DNA of 64,000 bases from Enterococcus canintestini (GTDB lineage: Bacteria > Bacillota > Bacilli > Lactobacillales > Enterococcaceae). Of the stretch, positions 35,765 through 43,861 are shown in pieces. How positions within the stretch are numbered: position 1 is the first letter of the stretch; each line of letters opens with the position of its first letter. The notes under the pieces were generated by a model. That model was not told the origin of the DNA and did not search any database. It saw only the letters and a program-made list of their open reading frames with translations. Location: assembly GCF_001885735.1 (NCBI RefSeq), contig NZ_JXKG01000001.1:124001-188000 (forward strand), written 5' to 3'. Made by a program: the position numbers and the translations under genes.

Positions 35765-35942
35765 AAAAAAACCTCCAATTTCAAATAAGAAGCATAAAAA
35801 ACCGCTTTACTTATTAATTTTCAAACTATTTAGATAATATCATTTCGTTGGGAATAAAACAATGAAAGGGCTTGGTACTTGTGTTTTTAGCGATCTTTTC
35901 ATTGGGATCATTCAGAAGATAAAAAAGCAACCGTTTTCTTTT

Positions 35943-35970
35943 TTGCAATGGTAAAAAAACATGGTACAAT
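35943..35970 (+). promoter_or_regulatory. Promoter of the TetR gene at 36024
   Basis: TTGCAA (35943-35948), a 16-nt spacer and TACAAT (35965-35970) preceded by TGG (extended -10). No convincing operator palindrome overlaps it. Confidence 0.6.
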
Positions 35971-36023
35971 ATTAATATAACAAAAAAATGAAAAGACTAA
36001 AGGAAAAAAGGAGTTAAAAAATA

Positions 36024-36596
36024 ATGGCAAGAAAGAAAACAATCACCCGCGATCAGATTCTGAATGCGGCTTATGATGTCGTAGCAACAGACGGTTTTTC
36101 TCGCTTTACTGCTCGAAATATTGCAGCAAAAATGAAGTGCTCTACCCAGCCCATCTATTTAGAATTTAAAAACATGGAAGATCTTAAAATGGCACTTATC
36201 AAAAAACTACATGATTATCTAGCGACCGAAGTTTTTCCAGTGGAACACACCGGCGAGACGATTGTCGACTTGGCGCTCAATTACATTGGTTTTGCCACTG
36301 AACATAAGCGTTTATATCGTGCGATGTACTTAGAAGAATATGGTGGGGGAAAAGAGATGCAAGAATTTTCATTCCAGTATTTTTCCAATGCCGTAAAATC
36401 AGATCCAGCTTTTAAAGATTTAACAGATAGTGAGATTGAATCTCTTCATACGGGTTGTTGGATTGTCGCAACAGGTATTGCAGCATTAAAATCTTCGGGG
36501 ATTATTAACCCGACTGAAGAACAAATTATTGCTCTAATGCAAGATACAATTAGTCAAATTATAAAACGTGAAGATCCACTGGCAATTAACTATTAA
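36024..36596 (+). CDS. TetR/AcrR-family transcriptional regulator
   Basis: The 190-aa protein has an N-terminal helix-turn-helix (about residues 8-55: ITRDQILNAAYDVV, FTARNIAAKMKCSTQPIYLEF) and an all-helical ligand/dimer domain (about 60-190). The ligand and targets are unknown. AAAGGAG precedes the ATG. It is a single-gene transcription unit between the divergent pepS and the convergent flavodoxin gene, with a long rod terminator after it. It is unrelated in detail to the second TetR protein at 43081. Confidence 0.85.
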   Translation: MARKKTITRDQILNAAYDVVATDGFSRFTARNIAAKMKCSTQPIYLEFKNMEDLKMALIKKLHDYLATEVFPVEHTGETIVDLALNYIGFATEHKRLYRAMYLEEYGGGKEMQEFSFQYFSNAVKSDPAFKDLTDSEIESLHTGCWIVATGIAALKSSGIINPTEEQIIALMQDTISQIIKREDPLAINY

Positions 36597-36609
36597 GGGA
36601 TAGTCAAAA

Positions 36610-36694
36610 GACCCGCTAAAATTTGGTGTTAAATGTAAAGTAGCAAAATGCTTTCAAAGCTTACTTTTCATCTATCACCAGTCTTTAGCGGGTC
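36610..36694. terminator. Long rod-like terminator between tetR and flavodoxin genes
   Basis: GACCCGCTAAA (36610-36620) pairs with TTTAGCGGGTC (36684-36694). Inside, TGGTG (36624-36628) pairs with CACCA (36676-36680), and AAAGTAGC (36637-36644) pairs with GCTTACTTT (36659-36667) with a bulge. It separates two convergent genes and probably works in both directions. Confidence 0.75.
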
Positions 36695-36713
36695 CGTTTA
36701 TTTGATTATGAAG

Positions 36714-37157
36714 TTAATTTAAGGCAGCGACTAGTTTTTTAGCAAATTCTTCTAAATTATCAATATCTTGTGCTTCCACATTTAAATCAACTTTCACAAC
36801 TTCAGCGCCTTTTGTGGCACCAGTTTTTTTAAAAGCTTGATCAAAATCGTCTACTGATTTAGCAAAATCATCATAAAAAGTATCTCCAGAACCACAAACA
36901 CCATAAATCTTACCAGTTAAATCCAGCTCTTGTAGTTCTTCATAGAAATCAATAATTTCTTCTGGCAGTTCACCTTCGCCATAAGTATAGGTTGCCACAA
37001 CGCAAATATCGGCTTCTTCAAATTCAGTAGCTTCAACTTGCGTACACTCATCAACCGTGACATCGATATTTAGATTTTCAAAAGCCTCTGCTACAACGTC
37101 AGCAATTTCTTCGGTATTGCCGGTTAAACTGGCATAAACAATTTTTGCTAGGGCCAT
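36714..37157 (-). CDS. Flavodoxin
   Basis: This short-chain FMN electron carrier has 147 aa. The phosphate-binding loop is IVYASLTGNTEEIADVV at the N-terminus; TYTYGEGELPEEI and CGSGDTFYDDFAKSVDDF are the FMN-contacting loops. Acidic composition is normal for the family. A GTG at 37166 is in frame but overlaps AAAGGAG; the ATG at 37157 has correct spacing. The redox partner is unknown. Single gene on the minus strand, convergent with the TetR gene. Confidence 0.93.
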   Translation of the reverse strand: MALAKIVYASLTGNTEEIADVVAEAFENLNIDVTVDECTQVEATEFEEADICVVATYTYGEGELPEEIIDFYEELQELDLTGKIYGVCGSGDTFYDDFAKSVDDFDQAFKKTGATKGAEVVKVDLNVEAQDIDNLEEFAKKLVAALN

Positions 37158-37375
37158 TTTTGCCACTCCTTTAAGTAAAATTAAACTATTTTTTTTGCCA
37201 TTTCAAAGAATCCCTAATGATTATAACAAATGGGTGAAAGCTTGCCTACTGGTTGTTATTTGAATATTTGGCGAAAACAAGTGCCTGTGGTAGAATAATA
37301 AAGGTTTAAGAATAAAAAAATTTTCTTACAAATCAAGTGTCAAAAAGGAATCTTTATTTAAAAGGAGACGACAGT

Positions 37376-38140
37376 ATGATTACATTAAAATCTGCTCGAG
37401 AAATTGAAGCAATGCGCAAATCAGGTGCGTTGTTAGCAGATGTTCACAAACATTTACGTGATTTTATTAAACCAGGTATCACCAGTTGGGATATTGAGGT
37501 TTTTGTCCGCAATTTTATCGAAAGCCACGGTGGCGTCGCAGCCCAAATTGGCTTTGAAGGGTATAAGTATGCCACTTGTGTCAGTATTAATTCTGAAATT
37601 TGTCATGGCTTCCCTCGTAAAAAGCCATTACACGAAGGTGACTTAGTGAAAGTCGATATGTGTGTGGATCTAAAAGGAGCTATGTCAGATTCTTGTTGGG
37701 CGTATGTAGTCGGGAAAGCTACTCCAGAAGATGAAAAATTAATGGCTGTCACTAAAAAGGCGCTATATTTAGGGATTGAACAAGCACAAGTTGGCAATCG
37801 GATCGGTGATATTGGTCATGCCATTCAAACATATGTTGAAAACGAAGGTTATGGCGTTGTCCGCGATTTTATCGGTCATGGTATTGGACCTACAATTCAC
37901 GAAGCACCGGCTGTGCCACATTTTGGTGAAGCAGGAAAAGGATTACGCTTAAAAGAAGGTATGGTAATCACGATTGAACCGATGGTTAACACAGGAACTT
38001 GGAAAATGAAAATGGATCCTAACGGCTGGACTGCTTATACTTTAGACGGAGGGTTAAGTTGTCAGTATGAACATACCATCGCCATCACAAAAGAAGGTCC
38101 GCAAATTTTAACTTCTCAAGGTGAAGAAGGAACTTATTAA
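37376..38140 (+). CDS. map: Methionine aminopeptidase, type I
   Basis: The enzyme removes the initiator methionine from nascent proteins. The frame is open from 37337, but AAAGGAG at 37361-37367 and MITLKSAREIEAMRKSG define the start at 37376 and the standard 254 aa. Metal ligands are recognisable in VDMCVDLKGAMSDSCW (two Asp), GHGIGPTIHEAPAVPHF (His), ITIEPMV (Glu) and the C-terminal QYEHTIAI (Glu). The N-terminal zinc-finger extension of some homologues is absent, as is normal in this group. Confidence 0.96.
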   Translation: MITLKSAREIEAMRKSGALLADVHKHLRDFIKPGITSWDIEVFVRNFIESHGGVAAQIGFEGYKYATCVSINSEICHGFPRKKPLHEGDLVKVDMCVDLKGAMSDSCWAYVVGKATPEDEKLMAVTKKALYLGIEQAQVGNRIGDIGHAIQTYVENEGYGVVRDFIGHGIGPTIHEAPAVPHFGEAGKGLRLKEGMVITIEPMVNTGTWKMKMDPNGWTAYTLDGGLSCQYEHTIAITKEGPQILTSQGEEGTY

Positions 38141-38151
38141 TTTAGTCAAAA

Positions 38152-38189
38152 AGAGTAAGCAAGTGCTGCAAAAGGTGCTTGCTTATTCT
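38152..38189 (+). terminator. Weak hairpin after map
   Basis: AGAGTAAGCAAG (38152-38163) pairs with CTTGCTTATTCT (38178-38189) with one G-U. No T-run follows, so termination may be inefficient. Confidence 0.5.
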
Positions 38190-38220
38190 ACACTGTGATA
38201 AGATTATCTTAAGGTGAGAA

Positions 38221-38273
38221 TAATTAACAATCACGACAAAACTTGACAAAAAACTTGCCGTGATTGTTAATTA
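38221..38273 (+). promoter_or_regulatory. 15-bp inverted repeat enclosing direct repeats and a possible promoter
   Basis: TAATTAACAATCACG (38221-38235) is perfectly repeated in inverse orientation at 38259-38273. Between them AAAACTTG occurs twice, 12 bp apart (38238, 38250), and TTGACA (38243-38248) has GTTAAT (38266-38271) 17 bp downstream. It could be an operator/promoter region or a stable RNA hairpin. There is no T-tract after it. Confidence 0.55.
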
Positions 38274-38329
38274 CTTTCATTAATGTCTGAATGGCTCCGT
38301 TTTTTATGCTTGCTTGTAATAAAAAGATG

Positions 38330-38359
38330 TTGAAGATAAAAAACGTTACCTCGTACAAT
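38330..38359 (+). promoter_or_regulatory. Probable promoter of yihY
   Basis: TTGAAG (38330-38335), an 18-nt spacer and TACAAT (38354-38359), about 40 nt before the yihY start. Confidence 0.5.
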
Positions 38360-38400
38360 ATAACGACATTTCTTGACTTGAAATTTAATAAGGAGTGCCT

Positions 38401-39339
38401 ATGAAGCTTGTTGCGAAAATAAAAAATAATGAAAAATTAATGCGATTTCTTACGATTGTAAAAAATCGTTTTAGTGATGCGCAAATCGGTAATAACGCGG
38501 TGATTGTAGCTTACTACTTGCTGCTTTCTCTTTTTCCTTTATTAATTGCTGTGGGAAATTTATTGCCTTTTTTAAACATTGATCCCAATTCAATTTTACC
38601 TTACGTTAAAGATATTATTCCAGATCAAGTCTATACTTTTATTGGTCCTGCGATAAAAAATTTGTTGACGCAAGGATCTGGCGGGGTACTATCCATCTCA
38701 GCTTTAGCAGCGTTATGGTCTGCTAGTAAAAGTATTAATGGTTTACAAACGGCGATGAATAGTGCGTATGGCGTAAATGATCGTAAAAATTTTATTGCAG
38801 TGCGCATTGTTTCGGTAATTGTAATTGTCTTATTATTAGTTGCTATGGTAGGTGTGACTGTGGTGTTGGGGGTTGGACGGATGATTTTAGATGGCCTTCA
38901 GCCAATACTTGGTTTTTCTGGTCAAATTATTGAAACCTTCCAGCGTTTTAAATGGCCACTAACTATCATCGCATTGTTAGCAATTATGATGATTATTTAC
39001 TGGATAGTTCCTAACGCGAAAGTAAAACTGATGACTACCTGGCCAGGAGCTGTGGTGGCAACTATCGGGTGGATGTTATTAGGACAAGTATTTGGTCTTT
39101 ATGCACAGTTTTTTGCCGCGAAAGTTAGTGGATATCAAATTATTGGGAGTTTTATTGTGCTAATGTTGTGGTTAAATATGGCGGCAACCATCATTATTTT
39201 AGGTGGTATTACCAATGCGATTATTGCCGAGTATGTAACAGGTCAAGAAGTACAAGATCGCAAAGGAGCATTAGCAAAACTAAGCAATAAAATTGAAGCA
39301 AAAATTGGAAGAAATGATAAAGAAGACTCTTCCAAGTAA
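38401..39339 (+). CDS. yihY: YihY/BrkB family membrane protein
   Basis: The 312-aa polytopic membrane protein (about six helices) is of the YihY/UPF0761 family, once called RNase BN in error. Marks are NNAVIVAYYLLLSLFPLLIAV near the N-terminus and GAVVATIGWMLLGQVFGLY and GSFIVLMLWLNMAATIIILG in the second half. Its function is unknown; a transport role has been suggested for relatives. GTG 38395 overlaps AAGGAG, so ATG 38401 is chosen. tagO follows after 17 nt, suggesting co-transcription. Confidence 0.88.
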   Translation: MKLVAKIKNNEKLMRFLTIVKNRFSDAQIGNNAVIVAYYLLLSLFPLLIAVGNLLPFLNIDPNSILPYVKDIIPDQVYTFIGPAIKNLLTQGSGGVLSISALAALWSASKSINGLQTAMNSAYGVNDRKNFIAVRIVSVIVIVLLLVAMVGVTVVLGVGRMILDGLQPILGFSGQIIETFQRFKWPLTIIALLAIMMIIYWIVPNAKVKLMTTWPGAVVATIGWMLLGQVFGLYAQFFAAKVSGYQIIGSFIVLMLWLNMAATIIILGGITNAIIAEYVTGQEVQDRKGALAKLSNKIEAKIGRNDKEDSSK

Positions 39340-39356
39340 AGAAAGCAGGACAGACG

Positions 39357-40478
39357 ATGACTTTTACTTTTCGTTTTATTATCAGGCTCTTTTTGACCAT
39401 GATAATTTCGTTAATTTTAACGCCGATAGTCAAATTACTCGCTTTTAAAATGGGAGCAGTTGATAAGCCTGGTGCAAGAAGAATCAATACGAAAACAATG
39501 CCGACAGCTGGTGGGCTTAGTATTTTTATTTCTTTTTCGATTGCACTTTTATGGGAATTTAACGATACATTACCTTTAGATAAAGTTTGGCCCATGCTTT
39601 TAGGGGCACTCATTATTGTTGTTACTGGACTTGTTGATGATATTTTTGAATTAACGCCACTCCAAAAAACTTTAGGAATTACTTTAGCTGCTTTAGAAGC
39701 ATATTTTGTTGCGGGAATTGAAATAAATACTTTTAGTTTACCTTTTTTTGGTCGCTTTGAATTAGGCTGGTTAAGTCTACCGGTAACACTAATATGGATT
39801 TTGGCAATCACAAACGCAGTTAATCTAATTGATGGCTTAGACGGCTTAGCATCTGGGGTTTCAATTATCGGTTTGACTACAATCGGTCTAATCAGTTACT
39901 TCTTTTTACCCCATACCGGTGTTTTTCTGGCAATTATTATTTTTAGCTTGGTAGCTGCTATCATTGGCTTTTTTCCGTATAATTTTCATCCGGCTACCAT
40001 CTATTTGGGTGATACTGGGGCCTTATTTCTCGGTTATATGATTGCTATTTTATCTTTACAAGGTTTAAAAAATGCGACTTTTATTACAATTTTAACCCCA
40101 ATGTTCATTTTGGGCGTTCCGATTACCGATACCGTATATGCAATGATTCGAAGGAAATTTAACAAACAACCAATTTCTTCGGCTGATAAAATGCACTTAC
40201 ACCATCGCTTATTATCATTGGGATTTACGCATCGAGGTGCTGTATTAACAATTTACGCTTTAGCACTAGTCTTTTCTTTTATTGCATTGCTGATGAATTA
40301 TGCAAGTACATGGGCAACGGTGCTTCTGATTATTTTTACGGCTGTAGGATTGGAATTATTTATTGAATTAATTGGTTTGGTTGGTGAAAATAGGCAACCG
40401 TTAATGTTTGCTTTAAAATTTTTGGGAAATAGAAAATTCCGACAAACCGTTCTATCAAAACATCGTGATAATAAATAG
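39357..40478 (+). CDS. tagO: Undecaprenyl-phosphate N-acetylglucosaminyl-1-phosphate transferase (TagO/WecA)
   Basis: This polytopic enzyme starts wall teichoic acid or cell-wall polysaccharide synthesis by moving GlcNAc-1-P to undecaprenyl phosphate. The 373 aa (about eleven helices) belong to the MraY superfamily: VTGLVDDIFELTPLQK (about 86), NAVNLIDGLDGLASG (about 153), YLGDTGALFLGY (about 215) and the MHLHHRLLSLGFTHRG loop (about 278). The ribosome binding site (GCAGGAC) is moderate. It shares the undecaprenyl-phosphate pool with MraY. A perfect palindromic terminator starts at its stop codon. Confidence 0.92.
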   Translation: MTFTFRFIIRLFLTMIISLILTPIVKLLAFKMGAVDKPGARRINTKTMPTAGGLSIFISFSIALLWEFNDTLPLDKVWPMLLGALIIVVTGLVDDIFELTPLQKTLGITLAALEAYFVAGIEINTFSLPFFGRFELGWLSLPVTLIWILAITNAVNLIDGLDGLASGVSIIGLTTIGLISYFFLPHTGVFLAIIIFSLVAAIIGFFPYNFHPATIYLGDTGALFLGYMIAILSLQGLKNATFITILTPMFILGVPITDTVYAMIRRKFNKQPISSADKMHLHHRLLSLGFTHRGAVLTIYALALVFSFIALLMNYASTWATVLLIIFTAVGLELFIELIGLVGENRQPLMFALKFLGNRKFRQTVLSKHRDNK

Positions 40479-40512
40479 AAGATTTATCTTTAAAGATAAA
40501 TCTTCTTTTTTT
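40478..40512 (+). terminator. tagO terminator
   Basis: A perfect 28-nt palindrome: GAAGATTTATCTTT (40478-40491) directly followed by its inverse AAAGATAAATCTTC, then a seven-base T-run. It begins at the last base of the tagO stop. Confidence 0.85.
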
Positions 40513-40514
40513 AC

Positions 40515-40563
40515 TTGACGTATGAATGACCACTCATTTATAATATAAATGAACAGTCATTCA
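40515..40563 (+). promoter_or_regulatory. Promoter of the P-type ATPase gene with two operators
   Basis: TTGACG (40515-40520), an 18-nt spacer and a perfect TATAAT (40539-40544). Two copies of TGAATGA-N4-TCATTYA-like palindromes overlap it: TGAATGA-CCAC-TCATTTA (40523-40540) and TAAATGA-ACAG-TCATTCA (40546-40563), centres 23 bp apart. The layout predicts tight repression by a dimeric regulator, perhaps of the TetR family judging from the arm sequence. Confidence 0.75.
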
Positions 40564-40592
40564 TGTAAACGTTTTGTAAAGAGGTGTGAAAA

Positions 40593-42674
40593 ATGGAATT
40601 AAAATATCAATTAAAAGGTTTGGATTGCGCTAACTGCGCAGCAAAAATTGAACGATCTGTATCAAAAGTTGAGGGAGTAAAAAAAGCCCAGGTTGATTTT
40701 ATGCAGTCAAGTATAGCGATTACTTGTGATTTACAACAGGCAGAAAATGTTGAAATAGCTAGTCAGAAAGCAATCAAAAAAATTGAGCCAGATGTAACAA
40801 TGGTCAAAAAAGGAACAGAGCACGAACACCAACATGAACATGGTCACACTAAACCAAAAGTCATGATGGGGCGTATCTTATTAACAGCAGGAATAATGCT
40901 GTTACTTATTTTACTAAAACCGATTGAGCCATTGAATACAATTTTTTATGCGACCATTTATTTATTGATTGGTTATGATATCGTTAAAATGGCGGTATTG
41001 AATTTATTTTCCGGTCAACTTTTTGATGAGAATTTTTTGATGACAATTGCGACCATTGGGGCTTTTTTAATTGGTGATCGACCAGAAGCAGTATTGGTTA
41101 TGCTGTTGTATCAAATTGGTGAATTTTTCCAAGACTACGCTGTCAATCAATCCAAAAAGAATATTAAAGCGTTAATGGATGTGCGGCCAGATAGGGCAAG
41201 ACTTGTAACCAATAACGGCTTAAAAATCGTGAAACCAGAAGCAGTGGCTGTGGGAGATGTTGTGCAAGTAAATCCTGGGGAAAAAATTCCATTAGACGGC
41301 ACAATTAAAGAAGGCATAGGTTATATTGATACCTCAGCACTAACAGGTGAGTCTATGCCACAACTTGTTGAAGTAGGAAATAAAGTGTTAAGTGGTTCTG
41401 TTAATAAAGATACACCTTTAACTATTCAAGTTACCGAATCATTTGGTCAATCGACTGTTAGCAAAATTTTAGATTTAGTAGAAAATGCTAGTAGTAAAAA
41501 AGCGCCAGCAGAAAAATTTATTACTAAATTTGCTCGTGTTTACACGCCGATTGTGGTCGGTTTAGCGGTTTTATTAGCTATTATTCCACCTCTTTTTGGT
41601 GGTGATTTAAAAGAGTGGTTATACCGTGCTTTAACTTTTCTAGTGATCTCTTGTCCATGCGCATTAGTAATTTCAGTTCCTCTAAGTTTTTTTGGTGGAA
41701 TAGGTGGTGCTAGTCGTGCTGGAATTTTAATCAAAGGCTCCAATTATCTAGAAAAATTAGCAAAGGTAGATACAGTTGTTTTTGATAAAACGGGTACATT
41801 AACTAAAGGGCAATTTGCTGTTGAAGAGATTGTAACGCTTTGTAAATCGATCCCGATTTTAACTTATGCAAGTGCCTTAGAGCAAAATTCTAGTCACCCG
41901 ATTGCCCGCTCCATTGTTACTGCCTCAGCAGGTGAAGTTTTACCTGACGTAACAGAAATTAGAGAAATTGCAGGTTTTGGTGTCATGGGAACTATTGAGG
42001 GGCAAAAAGTTTTTGTAGGGAATGAAAAATATTTAAAAGAAAACAATATCAGTTTTCCTGCTGTTACAAAAGTCGGCACAATTGTCTACGTGGTGGTAAA
42101 TGAAAAACTAACGGGTTATCTCGTTATTAACGATCAGATTAAATCAGATGCAAAAGCCGCTGTGACAAAATTAAAAGCTAATGGCATTAAAAAGACCGTA
42201 ATGCTAACCGGTGATAGTGAGAAAGTAGCGGCAAGTGTAGGTGAAAAATTAGGCTTAAGCCAAGTTTTTGCTCGTTTATTACCGGCTGATAAAGTAGAGC
42301 ATGTTCAAAAATTACGTCAGACAGGAGGAAAAGTTGCCTTTGTTGGTGATGGAATTAATGATGCGCCTGTGTTAGCAACTGCAGATATTGGTATTGCCAT
42401 GGGAGGACTCGGAAGCGATGCTGCTATAGAAGCAGCCGATGCGGTAATTATGGATGATAAGCCGACTAAAATTGCTACCGGTATTGAAATTTCTAGAAAA
42501 ACACTACGAATTGTGAAACAAAATATTGTTTTTGCTTTAGCTATAAAAATATTCTTTTTACTTTTAGGTGCAGGGGGAATAGTGACGATGGGTTGGGCTG
42601 TCTTTGCCGATGTCGGGGTTACCTTAATTGCTGTTTTAAACGCTATGCGCTGTTTAAGTGTGCCAAAAAAATAA
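40593..42674 (+). CDS. Heavy-metal P1B-type ATPase (Zn/Cd/Pb-type exporter)
   Basis: This membrane pump exports soft divalent cations using ATP. Order in 693 aa: an HMA domain with Cys12 and Cys15 (GLDCANCAAKIE), a His-rich linker (76-85, HEHQHEHGH), membrane helices, the actuator TGES, the ion-site Cys354-Pro-Cys356, the phosphorylated Asp398 in DKTGTLTKG, the SSHPIA motif, GDGINDAP, and closing helices. CPC, together with the N-terminal CxxC and His linker, points to the CadA/ZntA group (Zn2+, Cd2+, Pb2+) rather than copper. GAGGTG precedes the ATG. The promoter has double operators, but no adjacent ArsR/CadC gene was seen. Confidence 0.93.
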   Translation: MELKYQLKGLDCANCAAKIERSVSKVEGVKKAQVDFMQSSIAITCDLQQAENVEIASQKAIKKIEPDVTMVKKGTEHEHQHEHGHTKPKVMMGRILLTAGIMLLLILLKPIEPLNTIFYATIYLLIGYDIVKMAVLNLFSGQLFDENFLMTIATIGAFLIGDRPEAVLVMLLYQIGEFFQDYAVNQSKKNIKALMDVRPDRARLVTNNGLKIVKPEAVAVGDVVQVNPGEKIPLDGTIKEGIGYIDTSALTGESMPQLVEVGNKVLSGSVNKDTPLTIQVTESFGQSTVSKILDLVENASSKKAPAEKFITKFARVYTPIVVGLAVLLAIIPPLFGGDLKEWLYRALTFLVISCPCALVISVPLSFFGGIGGASRAGILIKGSNYLEKLAKVDTVVFDKTGTLTKGQFAVEEIVTLCKSIPILTYASALEQNSSHPIARSIVTASAGEVLPDVTEIREIAGFGVMGTIEGQKVFVGNEKYLKENNISFPAVTKVGTIVYVVVNEKLTGYLVINDQIKSDAKAAVTKLKANGIKKTVMLTGDSEKVAASVGEKLGLSQVFARLLPADKVEHVQKLRQTGGKVAFVGDGINDAPVLATADIGIAMGGLGSDAAIEAADAVIMDDKPTKIATGIEISRKTLRIVKQNIVFALAIKIFFLLLGAGGIVTMGWAVFADVGVTLIAVLNAMRCLSVPKK

Positions 42675-42795
42675 AAAATCCGTATCATTTGCGCTCTTAT
42701 TTACATTCCTCTAAAATGAAGTTAAGAAGAAATGACTGATTAGCTTTACCTTTGTAACTAGGATAGATGCTGTCAAATAAAAAGGGGACTTGTAA

Positions 42796-42963
42796 ATGAA
42801 GATAACAGATAAAATTACTGAAACTGTGACAGAAACAGCTGAAAAAGTTCGTTATATGTTGAAAAATGAAAGCTATTTTATTAATGTATCCAAAAAAGGC
42901 GTGGATATCAAAAAAGCACGCCCAACCAGACATACAATTAAATGGCAGGCAAAAAATCATTAA
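42796..42963 (+). CDS. Small 55-aa hypothetical protein
   Basis: The ORF has AAAGGGGA upstream of its ATG and its own terminator immediately after the stop. The product begins MKITDKITETVTETAEKV, has one amphipathic Thr/Glu/Lys helix and a basic C-terminal half (VDIKKARPTRHTIKWQAK). There is no membrane span, cysteine or recognised domain. It lies between the metal ATPase and the convergent TetR gene. Real coding status is supported only by RBS, terminator and composition. Confidence 0.55.
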   Translation: MKITDKITETVTETAEKVRYMLKNESYFINVSKKGVDIKKARPTRHTIKWQAKNH

Positions 42964-42996
42964 AAAGTAGGTTGCAGATGCAACCTACTTTTTTTA
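42962..42996 (+). terminator. Terminator after the 55-aa ORF
   Basis: AAAAAGTAGGTTG (42962-42974) pairs with CAACCTACTTTTT (42981-42993), with further Ts. Confidence 0.85.
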
Positions 42997-43080
42997 TAAA
43001 GAAAAGCTAGGACTTTCATAAACACTAGACTACCATACTAAAATTATTGTTCGAAAGTAGAGGATAACCCTTAGTTTCAC

Positions 43081-43686
43081 TTATTTTTCAATCTCAATTC
43101 CTAAAACGGTTAAGTGACCATTTCCAACTAATTTAATGACTAATTTGGCCAGATGTTCAGGTGTCATTTGTGAATCGGTGGTTAGCCACCAGTGAAGTGT
43201 ACCGATGAATATGGAAGTCATGTATTCAATAATAAAATCCATAGGCACTTCAATATCATTTTCGGTAATTTTTAGACGATTAAAAATATCGGCGTATTGT
43301 TCATTTAAGATATCGGCAATTTTTTTGCGTAAGATTTCATTAGCAGAACCGTCCATAATGGTTAGATAAAATTTGCGGTTTTCTTGAATATTACGGTAGA
43401 TTTTGGTCATCATTAATTCAATATGTTTGACCTTAATGAGATTGCCTTTAACTAATTCGGCAGGGTTTAAAACAGAGGTAAAGGCTGTTAGAGCGTAATC
43501 AAAAATTGTTTCGTAAAGATCTTGTTTGTCTTTATAATGGGCATAAAAAGTGGCCCGATTAATCATAGCTTCATCGGCGATATCTTGGACTGTAACTTGT
43601 TCAAACCCGCTTTTTTCTACTAGATGAATAAATGCGTCAATAATCATTTTGTTGGTTCGTTTAACCCGTAAGTCAGTTTTTTTCAT
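43081..43686 (-). CDS. TetR/AcrR-family regulator divergent from the dehydratase-like gene
   Basis: The 201-aa regulator has an N-terminal helix-turn-helix (about 8-55: IIDAFIHLVEKSGFEQVTVQ, DIADEAMINRATFYAHYKDK) and a C-terminal domain of the TetR_C_7-like kind seen in the DhaS/YbiH-type group. TTG 43689 is in frame, but the ATG at 43686 with AAAGGA eight bases upstream is preferred. It is divergently transcribed from the 1414-aa protein gene over a 175-bp region rich in ACAAAC/GTTTGT palindromes, so regulation of that gene and of itself is likely. The ligand is unknown. Confidence 0.85.
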   Translation of the reverse strand: MKKTDLRVKRTNKMIIDAFIHLVEKSGFEQVTVQDIADEAMINRATFYAHYKDKQDLYETIFDYALTAFTSVLNPAELVKGNLIKVKHIELMMTKIYRNIQENRKFYLTIMDGSANEILRKKIADILNEQYADIFNRLKITENDIEVPMDFIIEYMTSIFIGTLHWWLTTDSQMTPEHLAKLVIKLVGNGHLTVLGIEIEK

Positions 43687-43703
43687 CAAAATTTCCTTTC
43701 TAG

Positions 43704-43759
43704 ATAAACAACAAAAAACGTAAGTTTGTTGTTTATGTCACAAACTACATTTGTTTGTG
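43704..43759. promoter_or_regulatory. Operator-like palindromes between divergent TetR and dehydratase-like genes
   Basis: ATAAACAACAAA (43704-43715) is inverted at 43725-43736 (12 bp, 9-bp spacer). CACAAAC (43739-43745) is inverted at 43753-43759 (7-bp spacer). The second palindrome ends just upstream of the plus-strand -35. A third small repeat, CAACA/TGTTG, lies at 43829-43840. Confidence 0.65.
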
Positions 43760-43761
43760 TA

Positions 43762-43790
43762 TTGTCAAAAAGTGAGCAAGAATTTAAAAT
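43762..43790 (+). promoter_or_regulatory. Promoter of the dehydratase-like gene
   Basis: TTGTCA (43762-43767), a 17-nt spacer and TAAAAT (43785-43790). It directly follows the CACAAAC/GTTTGTG palindrome, about 70 nt before the start codon. Confidence 0.65.
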
Positions 43791-43861
43791 AGACATAAGT
43801 ATTATATCAGACGGGTTGTAAGTTAATCAACAAACTGTTGTATAAAAAAAGGGTGGTACAT

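Noticed and set aside
39221-39811. 196-codon minus-strand open frame
   Set aside because: It lies across the yihY end and tagO start, both clear genes; its sequence has low-complexity Lys/Ile/Ser composition and no RBS or motif.
42317-42688. 123-codon minus-strand open frame
   Set aside because: It is antisense to the conserved end of the P-type ATPase (GDGINDAP region); no independent start signal.
43081-43686. This TetR protein as the repressor of the P-type ATPase promoter
   Set aside because: The palindromes near its own gene (ACAAAC/GTTTGT) differ from the TGAATGA/TCATTCA sites at the ATPase promoter.
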